Both the position numbers and the translations under genes were made by a program. Positions 45,275 to 54,475 of a stretch of DNA of 64,000 nucleotides are shown here, one piece after another. This DNA is from Microbulbifer sp. MKSA007. GTDB taxonomy: Bacteria; Pseudomonadota; Gammaproteobacteria; Pseudomonadales; Cellvibrionaceae. The notes under the pieces were generated by a model. That model saw only the letters and a list, made by a program, of their open reading frames with translations, was not told where the DNA came from and made no database searches. Every line of letters starts with the position of its first letter. Position 1 is the stretch's first letter. The stretch lies in the NCBI GenBank assembly GCA_032615215.1, contig CP128433.1:4634501-4698500 (forward strand), read 5' to 3'.

Positions 45275-46945
45275 TTACAGTCTTTCCCAGAGTATTTCCC
45301 AGTTCCCGCCAACACCCGGCTCGAACTGTTTTGCACCTCTTCTCACTTCCTTACAGTAGTGGGAGTAAGCAGAGTCCTTACACTCGTAGACATTACCATC
45401 ACGGCCCAGGACTTTAGTGCCCGCAGCATAGTTTCTATGGCCTCTAGGGAAGACATAATCATAATCCTGATCACTCGAGGATTGGTCATCGTCATTGGAG
45501 CTATCATCGTCTCCGTTTGAAGTATCGTCGTCATCATTAGAGGTGTCGTCATCGCCGTTGGAGCTATCGTCGTCACCATTAGAAGCGTCGTCATCGCCGT
45601 TCGAGCTATCGTCGTCGCCGTTCGAGGAGTCATCATCCCCATTAGAGGAGTCATCATCTGAGGTATCTTCAACCAGATAGAAGTTCAGGGTATTTTGATC
45701 AACCATGTTGCCATCGCGATCTTTTACCACCACTACAACCATATGGTGCCCTGCTACAGTCTCTGAGAGAGTCAAGCTAGTACTGGCAGTATCACCATCA
45801 TCAATGTTATTGCTATAGCTTGATAGAGTATCACCGCCATGATTTACCACTGTAACCTCAACGCTGACATCTCCCGTAGCACTGAGAGCCAAGTCTAGAG
45901 AAATAGCACCGCCTGTAATTGTGTATTCACTTTCAAGGCCACTTACCGTTACTTCATAGTTGGGCTCTTCTTCGCTCAACTCGTAACCGATCTCGACATT
46001 TTCCAGGCCACTGCCATCTTTTAGATAAATGCGGTTGATACCGTACAGAGGCTCAAAGCTGTTATCACCATCGAAATCACCGGCGCGGATATCGGTCTGC
46101 TCTGCATTAATCAACTCAGCCAAATCGTGTGACCAGTTTTCAGCGATGCCCTGCTCTTCGGAGGCAATTTCCAAAACAGTGCTGTAAGACGAGTTTTCAC
46201 CTGAGCCATCAAATACGCGGGTATATACTTTATCGCCAACGTTCAAGTCCTGCGCCGGATTGATGGTACCCGCAGCGCTCCATTCGGTATTAGTGACATT
46301 ATCGCCATCGAATTCTACATCGATAACATTGTAGAAAGCGTTAACCGTATCACCCACATCCCAAACAGCCAGAATTACATGATAGCCCTCGCGATCCGGC
46401 ACCTGACACTCGTGAGTTGTATTTACATCTGGCTGTTCATAATTGCCATCTATCTCACAGAATGGGTCGAGATCAAATTGATCGCGAGTCAAGACTGAAT
46501 TCGGATTCCAATCTTCTTTAGTAATATAGTATTTCCAATCACGAGTTACATGGTTGGCGGTGAAGTACCATTTGAAGGTTTGCCAACCGGAGCTAATATA
46601 ATTTTTTACCCAGCGATCAGATGTCTGTTCATTAAGCTCAGACCAGGCACTGCTTCCTCCACTGGCAATTTGCCCATCGGCAGGGCCGCTATCGGGAAAG
46701 CCTTCAGGACCTTCAATACTCTGTGGCTCCCACTGAACTGCGCCACAATTCAAATTCATTTCACCGGTATCTAATGCGTATTTACACAGGGTACCACGCG
46801 CAGAAGCTACACCACCGTCAGCGGCCTCAACATAACCATGACTGAAAGCATTAGAACTGGCACCGGCTAATACCACTGCCATTAATGTGCGATTGACTAT
46901 CGGTTGTTTAAATACGGATGCTAATTTTTTCTTACGTAGAATCAT
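45275..46945 (-). CDS. GbpA-like lytic polysaccharide monooxygenase (AA10) with chitin-binding module
   Basis: About 556 residues. The signal peptide ends AFS, so the mature protein begins HGYVEAADGG, the N-terminal His of the copper histidine brace; the second His is in FTANHVTRDW. The AA10 domain (to about residue 230) is followed by GbpA-type domains (SAAGTINPAQDLNVGDKVYTRVFD), a linker of DDDSSNG heptads, and a C-terminal chitin-binding module (YAAGTKVLGRDGNVYECKDSAYSHYCK, then WEILWERL, CBM73/CBM5-like). It oxidatively cleaves crystalline chitin outside the cell. No chitinase is in the window. An in-frame ATG at 46957 is an alternative start; neither has a strong ribosome site. Confidence 0.93.
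   Translation of the reverse strand: MILRKKKLASVFKQPIVNRTLMAVVLAGASSNAFSHGYVEAADGGVASARGTLCKYALDTGEMNLNCGAVQWEPQSIEGPEGFPDSGPADGQIASGGSSAWSELNEQTSDRWVKNYISSGWQTFKWYFTANHVTRDWKYYITKEDWNPNSVLTRDQFDLDPFCEIDGNYEQPDVNTTHECQVPDREGYHVILAVWDVGDTVNAFYNVIDVEFDGDNVTNTEWSAAGTINPAQDLNVGDKVYTRVFDGSGENSSYSTVLEIASEEQGIAENWSHDLAELINAEQTDIRAGDFDGDNSFEPLYGINRIYLKDGSGLENVEIGYELSEEEPNYEVTVSGLESEYTITGGAISLDLALSATGDVSVEVTVVNHGGDTLSSYSNNIDDGDTASTSLTLSETVAGHHMVVVVVKDRDGNMVDQNTLNFYLVEDTSDDDSSNGDDDSSNGDDDSSNGDDDASNGDDDSSNGDDDTSNDDDDTSNGDDDSSNDDDQSSSDQDYDYVFPRGHRNYAAGTKVLGRDGNVYECKDSAYSHYCKEVRRGAKQFEPGVGGNWEILWERL
45468..45668 (-). repeat. Tandem 21-base repeats coding the LPMO linker
   Basis: Imperfect 21-base units encode roughly eight heptads of the form DDDSSNG, with variants DDDASNG, DDDTSND and DDDDTSNG. 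The array links the catalytic part to the chitin-binding module and is prone to copy-number change. Confidence 0.85.
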
Positions 46946-46957
46946 ATCTCTGCCCAT

Positions 46958-47725
46958 TTATTACTTTGCGCTCAACTTCCTTCCCCAGCTGAACACAAAT
47001 TTTTACTTTTAGAGGATGTAAATCCTGCAACGCTAGCGACAGAGTTATGGACCGCCACTAATTGGCACGGTTCCTATTATTTTTATAATTTAAATAAACA
47101 ACTTTCAGCATGTCACCGAAAGATAAGTCTAATTTTTAATAAATACCATCCCATTAAAAGCTCCATACAAACACAAAAATAAAAACATAAACAATGACAA
47201 AATAATCTCTTACAAAATAGAAAAATTACGATCTAAAAAAAAATAAGACCACAATTTCAGTTAATTAATGCAACATAACATCAATAAAATCGACATTTAG
47301 TGGTATTTTATTCCAGCAAGGGCAGTCAGGTATAAATCCGAATATACCGCTTATAAAAATATAAAAACAAAATATGGAAGAACTATGAATTTCACACTTA
47401 AATTCTCCCGGAACTCAATATGAAACCCTAACTAACTCCACCTATCGCTTATCGGCAAAAAAATGGTGCACCCACGACAAAATTGAAACAGAAAAAACCT
47501 AGAAAACAACGGCCAATACTTCTTCTATAACTAATCGGGCAGAGGGTTTTCCAATGGAAATTAAAAATATTAGTTTTTTAAAGCTTTCACTTCACTGAAT
47601 TCATACCGGCCAGATATCCCTGAGCCCACAGAAAATGCCACCTTTCGATAGCTTACAAATAGTATCCCCAATGAATCAAAACCGATATTTTGGGGCCTCA
47701 GAACAACTCTTTGACCCCATCAGTT
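46958..47725. other. AT-rich intergenic, no gene seen
   Basis: About 770 bases between two minus-strand genes. It holds the LPMO promoter at its left end. Very short ORFs (for example a 12-codon one near 47385 with GGAAG ahead) are not convincing. Confidence 0.5.
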
Positions 47726-48553
47726 TTAAGATTTAATCATGGAGTTTCTAAAGCCCAAGATTAATATCAGATTTGCGATAAACCACAGGTCTTTAATAAT
47801 AAAAATACCGCTGGAGCTAAGTTGCCAGGGAGCTACCCAACTGCCTGGGTAGGAGTAGAGGAAGGTCTGGGTTGTTATAAATACTGCGGCACAAAGCAAT
47901 AGTCCCGGCCAAAACAGCTGCCGGATATAAATACCCAAGGCGAGGATAGCCAGCGCAATCAAGTCATATATACCGATAAGATTTGAGGCCACCTGCACGC
48001 TAAATACACTGTATAACCACGACATCAGTGGCGAAGTGCTTACCAGGCCTTCAATCCCCTCAGCCTCAAGCGCTGTGAATTTCATCCCACCAATCCAGAG
48101 TAATACCAAGCCGACAGGGAAATAATTGAGCCATATCAGCTTTAGTGGACTCAACGAATCCCGATACAACCAGGTAATACCCAAGGTTAACAGGGCAAAG
48201 TACTTAATTATCCCCTGTCCTGAGCCAATTGCCGGAAAGCCGCCCAGGGAGTCGATCCAATGGCCGCTGCCAAGAAGACTCAGTAGGGGCACTAGCGATA
48301 TTAAAATCAGAAGGATTGCCAGGGGCTTAACAACCCGCTCAAAGCGAAGGGCGAGTGCCCCCAAAATAGCGGCGACTGAAAAAATAATAGCGGTCAGTAA
48401 ACGTATAGAGGAAAGCACCTCCTCATTAGTGACACCGTAGAATTCAAATACGCGCTTGATACCACCCCATTGGCCGGAAAAAAGCGCCACCGTAATAAGC
48501 GCAAAGGCGATGGCCACCAGGGCGAAGGGAAGTTTTCGAAGAAGGAATGACAT
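47726..48553 (-). CDS. DUF417-family membrane protein
   Basis: About 275 residues with seven or eight hydrophobic helices. WLNYFPVGLVLLWIGGMKFTALEAEGIEGLVSTSPLMSW is the DUF417 (YkgB/RclC) signature. In E. coli RclC protects against reactive chlorine; other members have unproven roles. AGAGG about nine bases before the ATG at 48553 supports this start over a TTG seven codons upstream. It follows the copper ATPase/cupredoxin pair on the same strand but is separated by about 155 bases with a hairpin-like CCAGAGCC / GGCTCTGG. Confidence 0.85.
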   Translation of the reverse strand: MSFLLRKLPFALVAIAFALITVALFSGQWGGIKRVFEFYGVTNEEVLSSIRLLTAIIFSVAAILGALALRFERVVKPLAILLILISLVPLLSLLGSGHWIDSLGGFPAIGSGQGIIKYFALLTLGITWLYRDSLSPLKLIWLNYFPVGLVLLWIGGMKFTALEAEGIEGLVSTSPLMSWLYSVFSVQVASNLIGIYDLIALAILALGIYIRQLFWPGLLLCAAVFITTQTFLYSYPGSWVAPWQLSSSGIFIIKDLWFIANLILILGFRNSMIKS

Positions 48554-48708
48554 TTGTTGACGACCTCTTAACAAATTAGAGCTTAGTCACCAGCCTGACC
48601 AGAGCCCCTCTCTCCATACAGGTGAAAGGCGGCTCTGGGGTATTGGTTAAATCTATGTCGTCTTGGCCCGGGGAATTATTACACCCCCATAGAGAATCAC
48701 ATTTACTG

Positions 48709-49077
48709 TTACTCCAGTATCAATGTGCCCCGATACATTTGCATCTGGCAGTTGAACGGGTATTCACCCGGCTCGGCTTTTGGTATTTCCACCAAGGTGT
48801 CCTGGTTCAGGGCAAGCTGAGCGCTGACTTCCAAGTCTGGAAACAATACCCACTCGGAGCAGGGACTTGGGTCCTCCCGGTGAAAATGCAAAGTCGCTGT
48901 GCGACCGGCGGGCAGGCGGATAAGATCCGGTTCGTAAACTCCATCCTTAACCAGAATCTGTAAATTATCCGTGCTCGGCGTCGCCTTACTGGCACTTCTT
49001 TTTGGCCCCAACCAAAACCACCAGATAACAGCCAGAATCATCAGCACACCGACGATATTTACGAGAACTTCAGCCAT
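48709..49077 (-). CDS. Membrane-anchored cupredoxin-like protein
   Basis: 122 residues. An N-terminal helix (VNIVGVLMILAVIWWFWLG) anchors a small cupredoxin domain (LQILVKDGVYEPDLIRLPAGRTATLHFHREDPSPCSEWV, then YPFNCQMQMYRGTLILE). Candidate copper ligands are the His of FHRED, the Cys pair and the Mets near the end. Its ATG directly follows the stop of the copper ATPase gene (TAAATG), so the two are translationally coupled; it probably hands copper to or from the pump at the periplasmic face. Confidence 0.85.
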   Translation of the reverse strand: MAEVLVNIVGVLMILAVIWWFWLGPKRSASKATPSTDNLQILVKDGVYEPDLIRLPAGRTATLHFHREDPSPCSEWVLFPDLEVSAQLALNQDTLVEIPKAEPGEYPFNCQMQMYRGTLILE

Positions 49078-51320
49078 TTAGCGAGCCTCCGATGGTTTAA
49101 AGAAGCGCAGGCGGTTGGCATTACTGACCACCGTCAGGGAGGAAAGCGCCATAGCACCACCGGCAACAATGGGGCTCAGTAACATACCCGTAATCGGGTA
49201 GAGGACACCGGCGGCGATGGGAATACCCAGAGTGTTATAAATAAAAGCTCCAAACAAGTTTTGCTTGATGTTGTGCAAAGTGGCCCGGGACAACTCCACG
49301 GCATTGGCGACCCCGTGCAGGGAGGAACGCATTAGGGTGACATCGGCGCTCTCAATAGCAACATCGGTACCGGCACCTATCGCAAAGCCCACATCGGCCC
49401 GCGCCAGGGCCGGGGCATCGTTAATCCCGTCACCCACCATACCCACTCGCTCGCCTTTTTTTGCAATTCAGCGACGATCCCCTCTTTATCTTCCGGCAAT
49501 AGTTCTGCGTGAACTCGATCGATGCCCAGTTGCCGGGCAACCGCTTCGGCACTGCCGTGATTGTCCCCGGTAAGCATTTCAATGCGTAAACCCAGTTTGC
49601 TCAGTCGCTCGATTGCAGCTTGCGCATCAGCGCGAATCGGATCGGCTACGGCAATAATCCCCCGCAACTTGCCGTCCACGGCGGCGTACATCACCGTGCG
49701 CCCCGCCGCAGCCAACGTGGCTGCCCGCTCATTCCAGACATCCAGGGAAATGGCTTCCTTTTGCATTAACTTGGTATTCCCCAACAGCACGCGACTGCCA
49801 CCGATGTCACCACTCACACCGTGAGCTGTGATGGCCTCAAAGTTAGCTGGAGACTGCAATTCAAGGTTTTTTTCGTGAGCAGCCGTCACTATGGCTTCGG
49901 CCAAGGGGTGCTCTGAGCCCTGCTCCAGGCTCGCCACCAAGCGCAGCAGTTCATCGCTGTCGCCATCACTATCGATATCTGTCAGACGCGGAGAACCCTC
50001 GGTGAGAGTCCCGGTTTTATCCACAACCAGGACATCCAGAGTGCAGGATTGTTGCAGGGCCTTGCCGTTGCGCACCAGTACACCATACTCGGCACCTTTG
50101 CCCACCCCCACCATAACCGACATGGGAGTCGCCAACCCCAAGGCACAGGGACAGGCGATAATCAGCACCGAAGTCAGTACTACTAACATATGGGCAACCC
50201 GAGGATCGGGGCCCAAGTTGAACCAAACCAGTGCGGCCACCAGGGCAATAATCATCACCACTGGCACAAAGATACCGGATATCTTGTCCGCCAAGCGCGC
50301 GATAGGTACCCGGGAGCTCTGGGCATTCTTTACCATCTCGATAATCTGCGCGAGGCGGGTGTCGGAACCCACTTTATCTGCGCGAAACAACAGGCTGCCA
50401 TTTTTATTTAGGGTGCCGGCGGCGAGGCTGTCACCCTCCGCCTTTTTCACCGGCACTGGTTCCCCGGTGAGCATGGACTCATCCACCAGGCTGCGCCCTT
50501 CAAGCACAGTGCCATCCACCGGAATTTTCTCGCCGGGGCGGACGCGCAGCTGGTCTCCCTGCTGCACCTGCTCGATAGGCAGGTCCACCTCTCGGCCATC
50601 TCTCAATACCCGCGCGGATGTATCCTGGAGCTCTAACAGCTTCTCCACTGCGGCACTAGTGCGCCCGCGCGCCCGAATCTCCAGTGCCTGGCCGAGGCTG
50701 ATCAGGCCAATAATCATGGCACTGGCCTCGAAGTACACATGTCGTGCCGCTTCCGGTAAGAGATGGGGAACCAATACCACGATCATAGAAAAGAGCCAGG
50801 CCGTTCCCGTGCCCAGGGCCACCAGCGTATCCATAGTGGCATTGTGGTGACGCAGTGCCTTCCAGGCACCACTGAAGAAGTTGCCGCCACAGAAGACCAG
50901 CACCGCCAGGGTAATCAGTCCCATAACACCCCAGGCCAGCTGCTCCACCGGGGTATTCACCGATACCTTGTCGGTGATCAGCCCCCAGGCCATCATTGGC
51001 ACGCCCACGCCCAAAGCAAATGCCGAGCGCCACAACTGCTGTCGGTAGTGCCGCTGTGTCTGCTCCCGCTGTTCCGCGCGCTGCTCTCGTTCACTACTTC
51101 GCAGGAGTTCAGCGCCGTAGCCCGCGCCTCGGACGGCTTCGATACAGGATTCAGCCTCTGCCGGGCCGTATACCGACAGGATTTTATCGGACAGGTTTAC
51201 CCGGGCATCAGTCACCCCGGCTACGGCCTTAACCGCAGTCTCAATTTTGTTGATACAACCGGCACAATTGACTCCACTCAAACGGAACACCGTTGGCGCA
51301 GATTGTTGCTCCTTCGTCAT
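49078..51320 (-). pseudogene. copA: Cu(I)-exporting P1B-type ATPase, frame shift near the C-terminal third
   Basis: Full-length about 747 residues across two frames: one N-terminal metal domain (GVNCAGCINKIETAV), six helices, the CPCALGLATP ion-channel motif, phosphorylation site DKTGTLTEG, TGDN, and, in the other frame, GDGINDAPALARADVGFAIG and the last two helices. The frame changes at seven As (plus-strand T run 49456-49462). On the mRNA the reading frame there is CAA AAA AAG, containing A AAA AAG; a -1 slip continues as GGC GAG CGA GTG, matching the family (QKKGERV). Either a base is missing or the site is a programmed -1 slip. The start at 51320 has GGGAG six bases ahead. A CueR-like promoter lies just upstream. 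Confidence 0.88.
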
Positions 51321-51352
51321 CTTGCTCTCCCGCAACACCAATTACAGCGACA

Positions 51353-51383
51353 AAGTTACAACCTTACCGCTAGGGGAAGGCAA
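51353..51383 (-). promoter_or_regulatory. CueR-type promoter of copA
   Basis: On the minus strand TTGCCT (51383-51378) and TAACTT (51358-51353) are separated by 19 bases containing CCTTCCCCTAGCGGTAAGG, a dyad of the CueR/MerR type. A long 19-base spacer with a central dyad is the hallmark of MerR-family activated promoters. No cueR gene is in the window. Confidence 0.75.
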
Positions 51384-51520
51384 CAGTTGGCAGCGCACCG
51401 CCCGCCGAAATTTCGCAGTCAATTCATCCTTCAGCTTAGTGGCTGACACTAGGGGCGGGAAAAGGCTGAGGATTCGCCAATGATCGCGCATGCGATGCGC
51501 CGGAATGTTATTATCGCGCC

Positions 51521-52828
51521 ATGACACATCCCCTGCTTCCCGAAAGACCCCTGAGTATCTCTCCTTCTCTGGCTGCCACTGTCGGCCTGGAGGAAGCTGT
51601 GCTGCTCACTGCACTTGGCGACCTGGCTCCATTCCTTCCCCTGGAGCCCTACGGAGGCCGGGATTGGTATACCGCCGAGGGGGAGCAGCTATATCTGCTG
51701 CTGCCCTTCTGGCAGGCAGCGGATATCCAGCGGGTAGCCACCAGCTTGCGCAACCAGGGTGCCCTTCTGCTGGGGGCGGCACCATTCGGCAGTAGTGAGA
51801 TTCTGAAGTTCGCCCTGCCCGGTGAGTACAAGCGCCCGGTGGCAACACCCCCTACCCCGTCCAACCGCAATGCCAACACTATTGCCCCCAGTTGGCAGCC
51901 GGATAGTGAAACCATGGCACGTATCGCCCAACTGGGTATTCCCGAGCACTTTGTAAGGGAGCAATTGCCGGAGTTTGTCACTTACTGGCGCGAGCGCGCC
52001 GAGCCCCGTCACTCCTTTGGCTCCCTGTTCCTGCGCCAGGTTAAAAGCAAGTGGGAGGCTTTTCGCGCAACGGCTCAGCGCAAACAGCCACTGCCCAACG
52101 GCTGGCAACCCAGCGATGAGACCCTGCGCAAGCTGGCAGACGAGGGAGTCCCCAGCACTTTTGTCGGTCGCGGCCTACAGCGCTTTCTCGATTACCACCG
52201 CTCCAGTGGCAAGCAGTCCATTTCCTGGGATTTGGAATTCAATGACTGGATTATGGAAGACTGGGAAAAGCAGGACACGCCATTTATCGAAAAACGCAAG
52301 CCCACTGCTATGTCCCGCGACTGGCAGCCCAGCGAGCACACCTGGGAGCAGTTGCAGCGCCTGGCCATCAATCCGCGCTTTGCCGCCGAATTGCTACCGG
52401 AATTCATTTATAAATGGACCGAGCGTGGTGGCCACAGTGCCCGCTGGGGTGAACTGTTTATCGAGTATGCGCGGGAAGAGTGGGCCTATTACTGCCAGGG
52501 TATTGAGAAAAACCCGGTGGCCAAACCCATCTCCCGCAACTGGCAGCCCAGTGGTGACTGCCTGAGTCATTTGATGAACCAATGCGAGATAGATCGCGAC
52601 TTCGCTCTATCCCTGGTTCCAGAATTTATTATTTACTGGCGCGGTCAAAATGCCGCACGTAAAAGCTGGGACGCCGTATTTGTGCGTCACGCGCGCCACC
52701 AGTGGGCGGAGCGCAACAAACTGGCAATAGGAAACTCTTATGGCAATCCACAAGACTCCCACAACAACACCAACCAGCGCACCCGCGACCGGTCAATCGG
52801 CGACATACTCACAGACACAAACTGGTAG
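51521..52828 (+). CDS. Protein with four tandem DnaT-like DNA-binding domains
   Basis: 435 residues. The N-terminal 100 residues form a compact, possibly winged-helix domain. Four repeats follow, each starting (S/G/D/N)WQPS/D and ending in a Trp about 53 residues later (125-178, 195-248, 268-321, 341-395), with a conserved core such as LPEFVTYWRERAEPRHSFGSLFLRQVKSKW. This is the pattern of the C-terminal single-strand DNA-binding domain of DnaT. E. coli DnaT (about 180 residues) has one such domain and helps PriA/PriB reload the replicative helicase. The next gene, a lambda P-like loader, overlaps its end by 89 bases, supporting a joint replication-restart role. Confidence 0.82.
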   Translation: MTHPLLPERPLSISPSLAATVGLEEAVLLTALGDLAPFLPLEPYGGRDWYTAEGEQLYLLLPFWQAADIQRVATSLRNQGALLLGAAPFGSSEILKFALPGEYKRPVATPPTPSNRNANTIAPSWQPDSETMARIAQLGIPEHFVREQLPEFVTYWRERAEPRHSFGSLFLRQVKSKWEAFRATAQRKQPLPNGWQPSDETLRKLADEGVPSTFVGRGLQRFLDYHRSSGKQSISWDLEFNDWIMEDWEKQDTPFIEKRKPTAMSRDWQPSEHTWEQLQRLAINPRFAAELLPEFIYKWTERGGHSARWGELFIEYAREEWAYYCQGIEKNPVAKPISRNWQPSGDCLSHLMNQCEIDRDFALSLVPEFIIYWRGQNAARKSWDAVFVRHARHQWAERNKLAIGNSYGNPQDSHNNTNQRTRDRSIGDILTDTNW

Positions 52829-53300
52829 TGAACAGGGCCAGGAACTGCTGAACGAAAAGAAGCGCGCAATCAATGAAGTATTTGCGCTGTTTAAACTGAA
52901 TTATCACAATCAGTTCAGCGCAGCGTTTCCAGACACTGAAACCCTTCACCACGCTAAGCGCCTCTGGCTGGAGGCCCTGCTTGCTTTCGCTCCCCAGGAT
53001 ATTATGCAGGGTGCCAAGCGAGCGATCCTGCAAAGTGAGTACCTGCCCACCGTACATAAAATGCTGCAGCTGTGCGCCGCTGGGGAGAATGGTTTACCGG
53101 AAGCTCGCGCCGCCTATCGTGAGGCCTGCAATGCCCCAAGCCCCAAAACCAATTACAACTGGAGCCACTTAGCGATCTATCACGCGGGGCGGGAATCCAA
53201 CTGGTTTTTTCTTGCCAATAACCCCGAGTCTATCGCCTACCCGGTCTTTGCCGAGCACTATCGAAAAATATGTGAACGAGTCCTGGGGGAGAAAAACTAA
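52740..53300 (+). CDS. Replication protein P-like helicase loader
   Basis: 186 residues. After a low-complexity Thr/Pro/Ser/Gln N-terminus, residues 38-186 (RAINEVFALFKLNYHNQFSAAFPD, QDIMQGAKRAILQSEYLPTVHKMLQLC, ARAAYREACNAPSPKTNYNWSHLAIYHAGRESNWFFLANNPE) look like the phage lambda P family, which brings DnaB helicase to origins. It overlaps the multi-DnaT gene in another frame. There are no other phage genes around, so this looks like a resident host gene pair rather than a prophage. Confidence 0.75.
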   Translation: MAIHKTPTTTPTSAPATGQSATYSQTQTGSEQGQELLNEKKRAINEVFALFKLNYHNQFSAAFPDTETLHHAKRLWLEALLAFAPQDIMQGAKRAILQSEYLPTVHKMLQLCAAGENGLPEARAAYREACNAPSPKTNYNWSHLAIYHAGRESNWFFLANNPESIAYPVFAEHYRKICERVLGEKN

Positions 53301-53546
53301 CCGCTCCAGAGCAATTAAAGCTGGAGGAAAACCCCGGCTCACCACTTTCCAAGGAAGAAAATTCGAAAAGACTCTCGGAGATGCGAGCAAAGCTTGGCAT
53401 TTAGAAATTAACAGCCAACTGCTTACTCTGACTTTGAATACAGGGCCTGATACCTAAAGGCCCTCACGCCAATGACTTGTGAAGTAAAAGCCCTGATCTA
53501 GCTTTACTGTGCTTGAAATAAAAATAAACAAAGCACAGGACAGATC

Positions 53547-54257
53547 ATGAATAATTTTAAGACCACCGTAAAAACAAGTTTGTTTTCCAGCCTTATATTC
53601 ACTTTCGCTACAAGTACCAGCGCTGACTTTGCCAACAGGAAATATATTGGGGCTACCCTCGGTGAAACCTCTTATCCTCAATTTTGCTCATCTGCAAACC
53701 CCCGGATAAAATCACAGATTCCTCAAGGATCTACAGACGGACGTTTTCATTGCAATAGTAGCGGCAGTACGATTAAGTTTTATGGCGGCTTGCGTTGGAA
53801 CAGATACCTCGCCCTTGAAATCAGCTATCTAAAACCTTCAGCTGCGCAAAGCAGCTTTTATACCAATAATGAAAATGGAGAGTATGCAAAGGCTGCATAC
53901 CAGGTTGAGACACATTTATTGACCGCCTTTTTATTGGGTTTTTATCCTGTTAACTCCAATATAAATATGTTTGCCAGAGTCGGGGGCGGAGCTTGGAGAG
54001 GAAAATTATCAGAGCAACAATCCGCTCAATTTTATATCCCCCAGCAATTATCCAATGGACAATTCACGGCACAACTTCAGACGTTCGATAAAGACAAGTC
54101 CCAAAACCACAAAGGCCCTCACTGGGGAGTTGGGGTCGGGATGAATTATATCTATAGGAATCACTGGATTTGGAGACTGGAGTGGGAGAAACTGGAGCCC
54201 ACTGGAGTAGACTTCAATGCAGAAACACTATCACTGGGTTTAGGGCGGCTTTTTTGA
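53547..54257 (+). CDS. Outer-membrane beta-barrel protein, copy 1 of a tandem pair
   Basis: 236 residues with a signal peptide and alternating amphipathic strands (STIKFYGGLRWNRYLALEISYLKPS, LLGFYPVNSNINMFARVGGGAW, HWGVGVGMNYIYRNHWIWRLEWEKLEP), ending LSLGLGRLF with C-terminal Phe. It resembles the eight-strand OmpA/OprF N-terminal barrel without the peptidoglycan-binding domain. Two cysteines near residues 48 and 66 are also present in the neighbour at 54476. AGGA precedes the ATG. Confidence 0.78.
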   Translation: MNNFKTTVKTSLFSSLIFTFATSTSADFANRKYIGATLGETSYPQFCSSANPRIKSQIPQGSTDGRFHCNSSGSTIKFYGGLRWNRYLALEISYLKPSAAQSSFYTNNENGEYAKAAYQVETHLLTAFLLGFYPVNSNINMFARVGGGAWRGKLSEQQSAQFYIPQQLSNGQFTAQLQTFDKDKSQNHKGPHWGVGVGMNYIYRNHWIWRLEWEKLEPTGVDFNAETLSLGLGRLF

Positions 54258-54297
54258 ATTTTGTTAATTGACACCTATAACTTTATACAAATTAAAT

Positions 54298-54328
54298 AGA
54301 GTTCCCGCGAACTATTACTGGGAACTCT
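54298..54328. terminator. Hairpin between the twin barrel genes
   Basis: AGAGTTCCC (54298-54306) and GGGAACTCT (54320-54328) form a perfect 9-bp stem about 40 bases past the first barrel gene. No T run follows. Confidence 0.5.
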
Positions 54329-54475
54329 ACCTTTAGGCGCCGAATCCAGTTAATAGAGTAGGTCCTACCTTCGATCAATCTAAAAGACGTTATTATTTTG
54401 GTGGTTGCCTTAATCAAATTTCACTCTAAAATCAGCTTCAGCGGTCCCCCCATATAAGCTAAACAAGGTCAAACC

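Noticed and set aside
49891..51446. Long plus-strand ORFs over copA (319 and 227 codons)
   Set aside because: They are shadows of a well-conserved P-type ATPase on the minus strand.
52740..53300. Prophage origin of the lambda P-like gene
   Set aside because: No integrase, capsid, lysis or repressor genes occur around it, and its neighbours are ordinary chromosomal genes.
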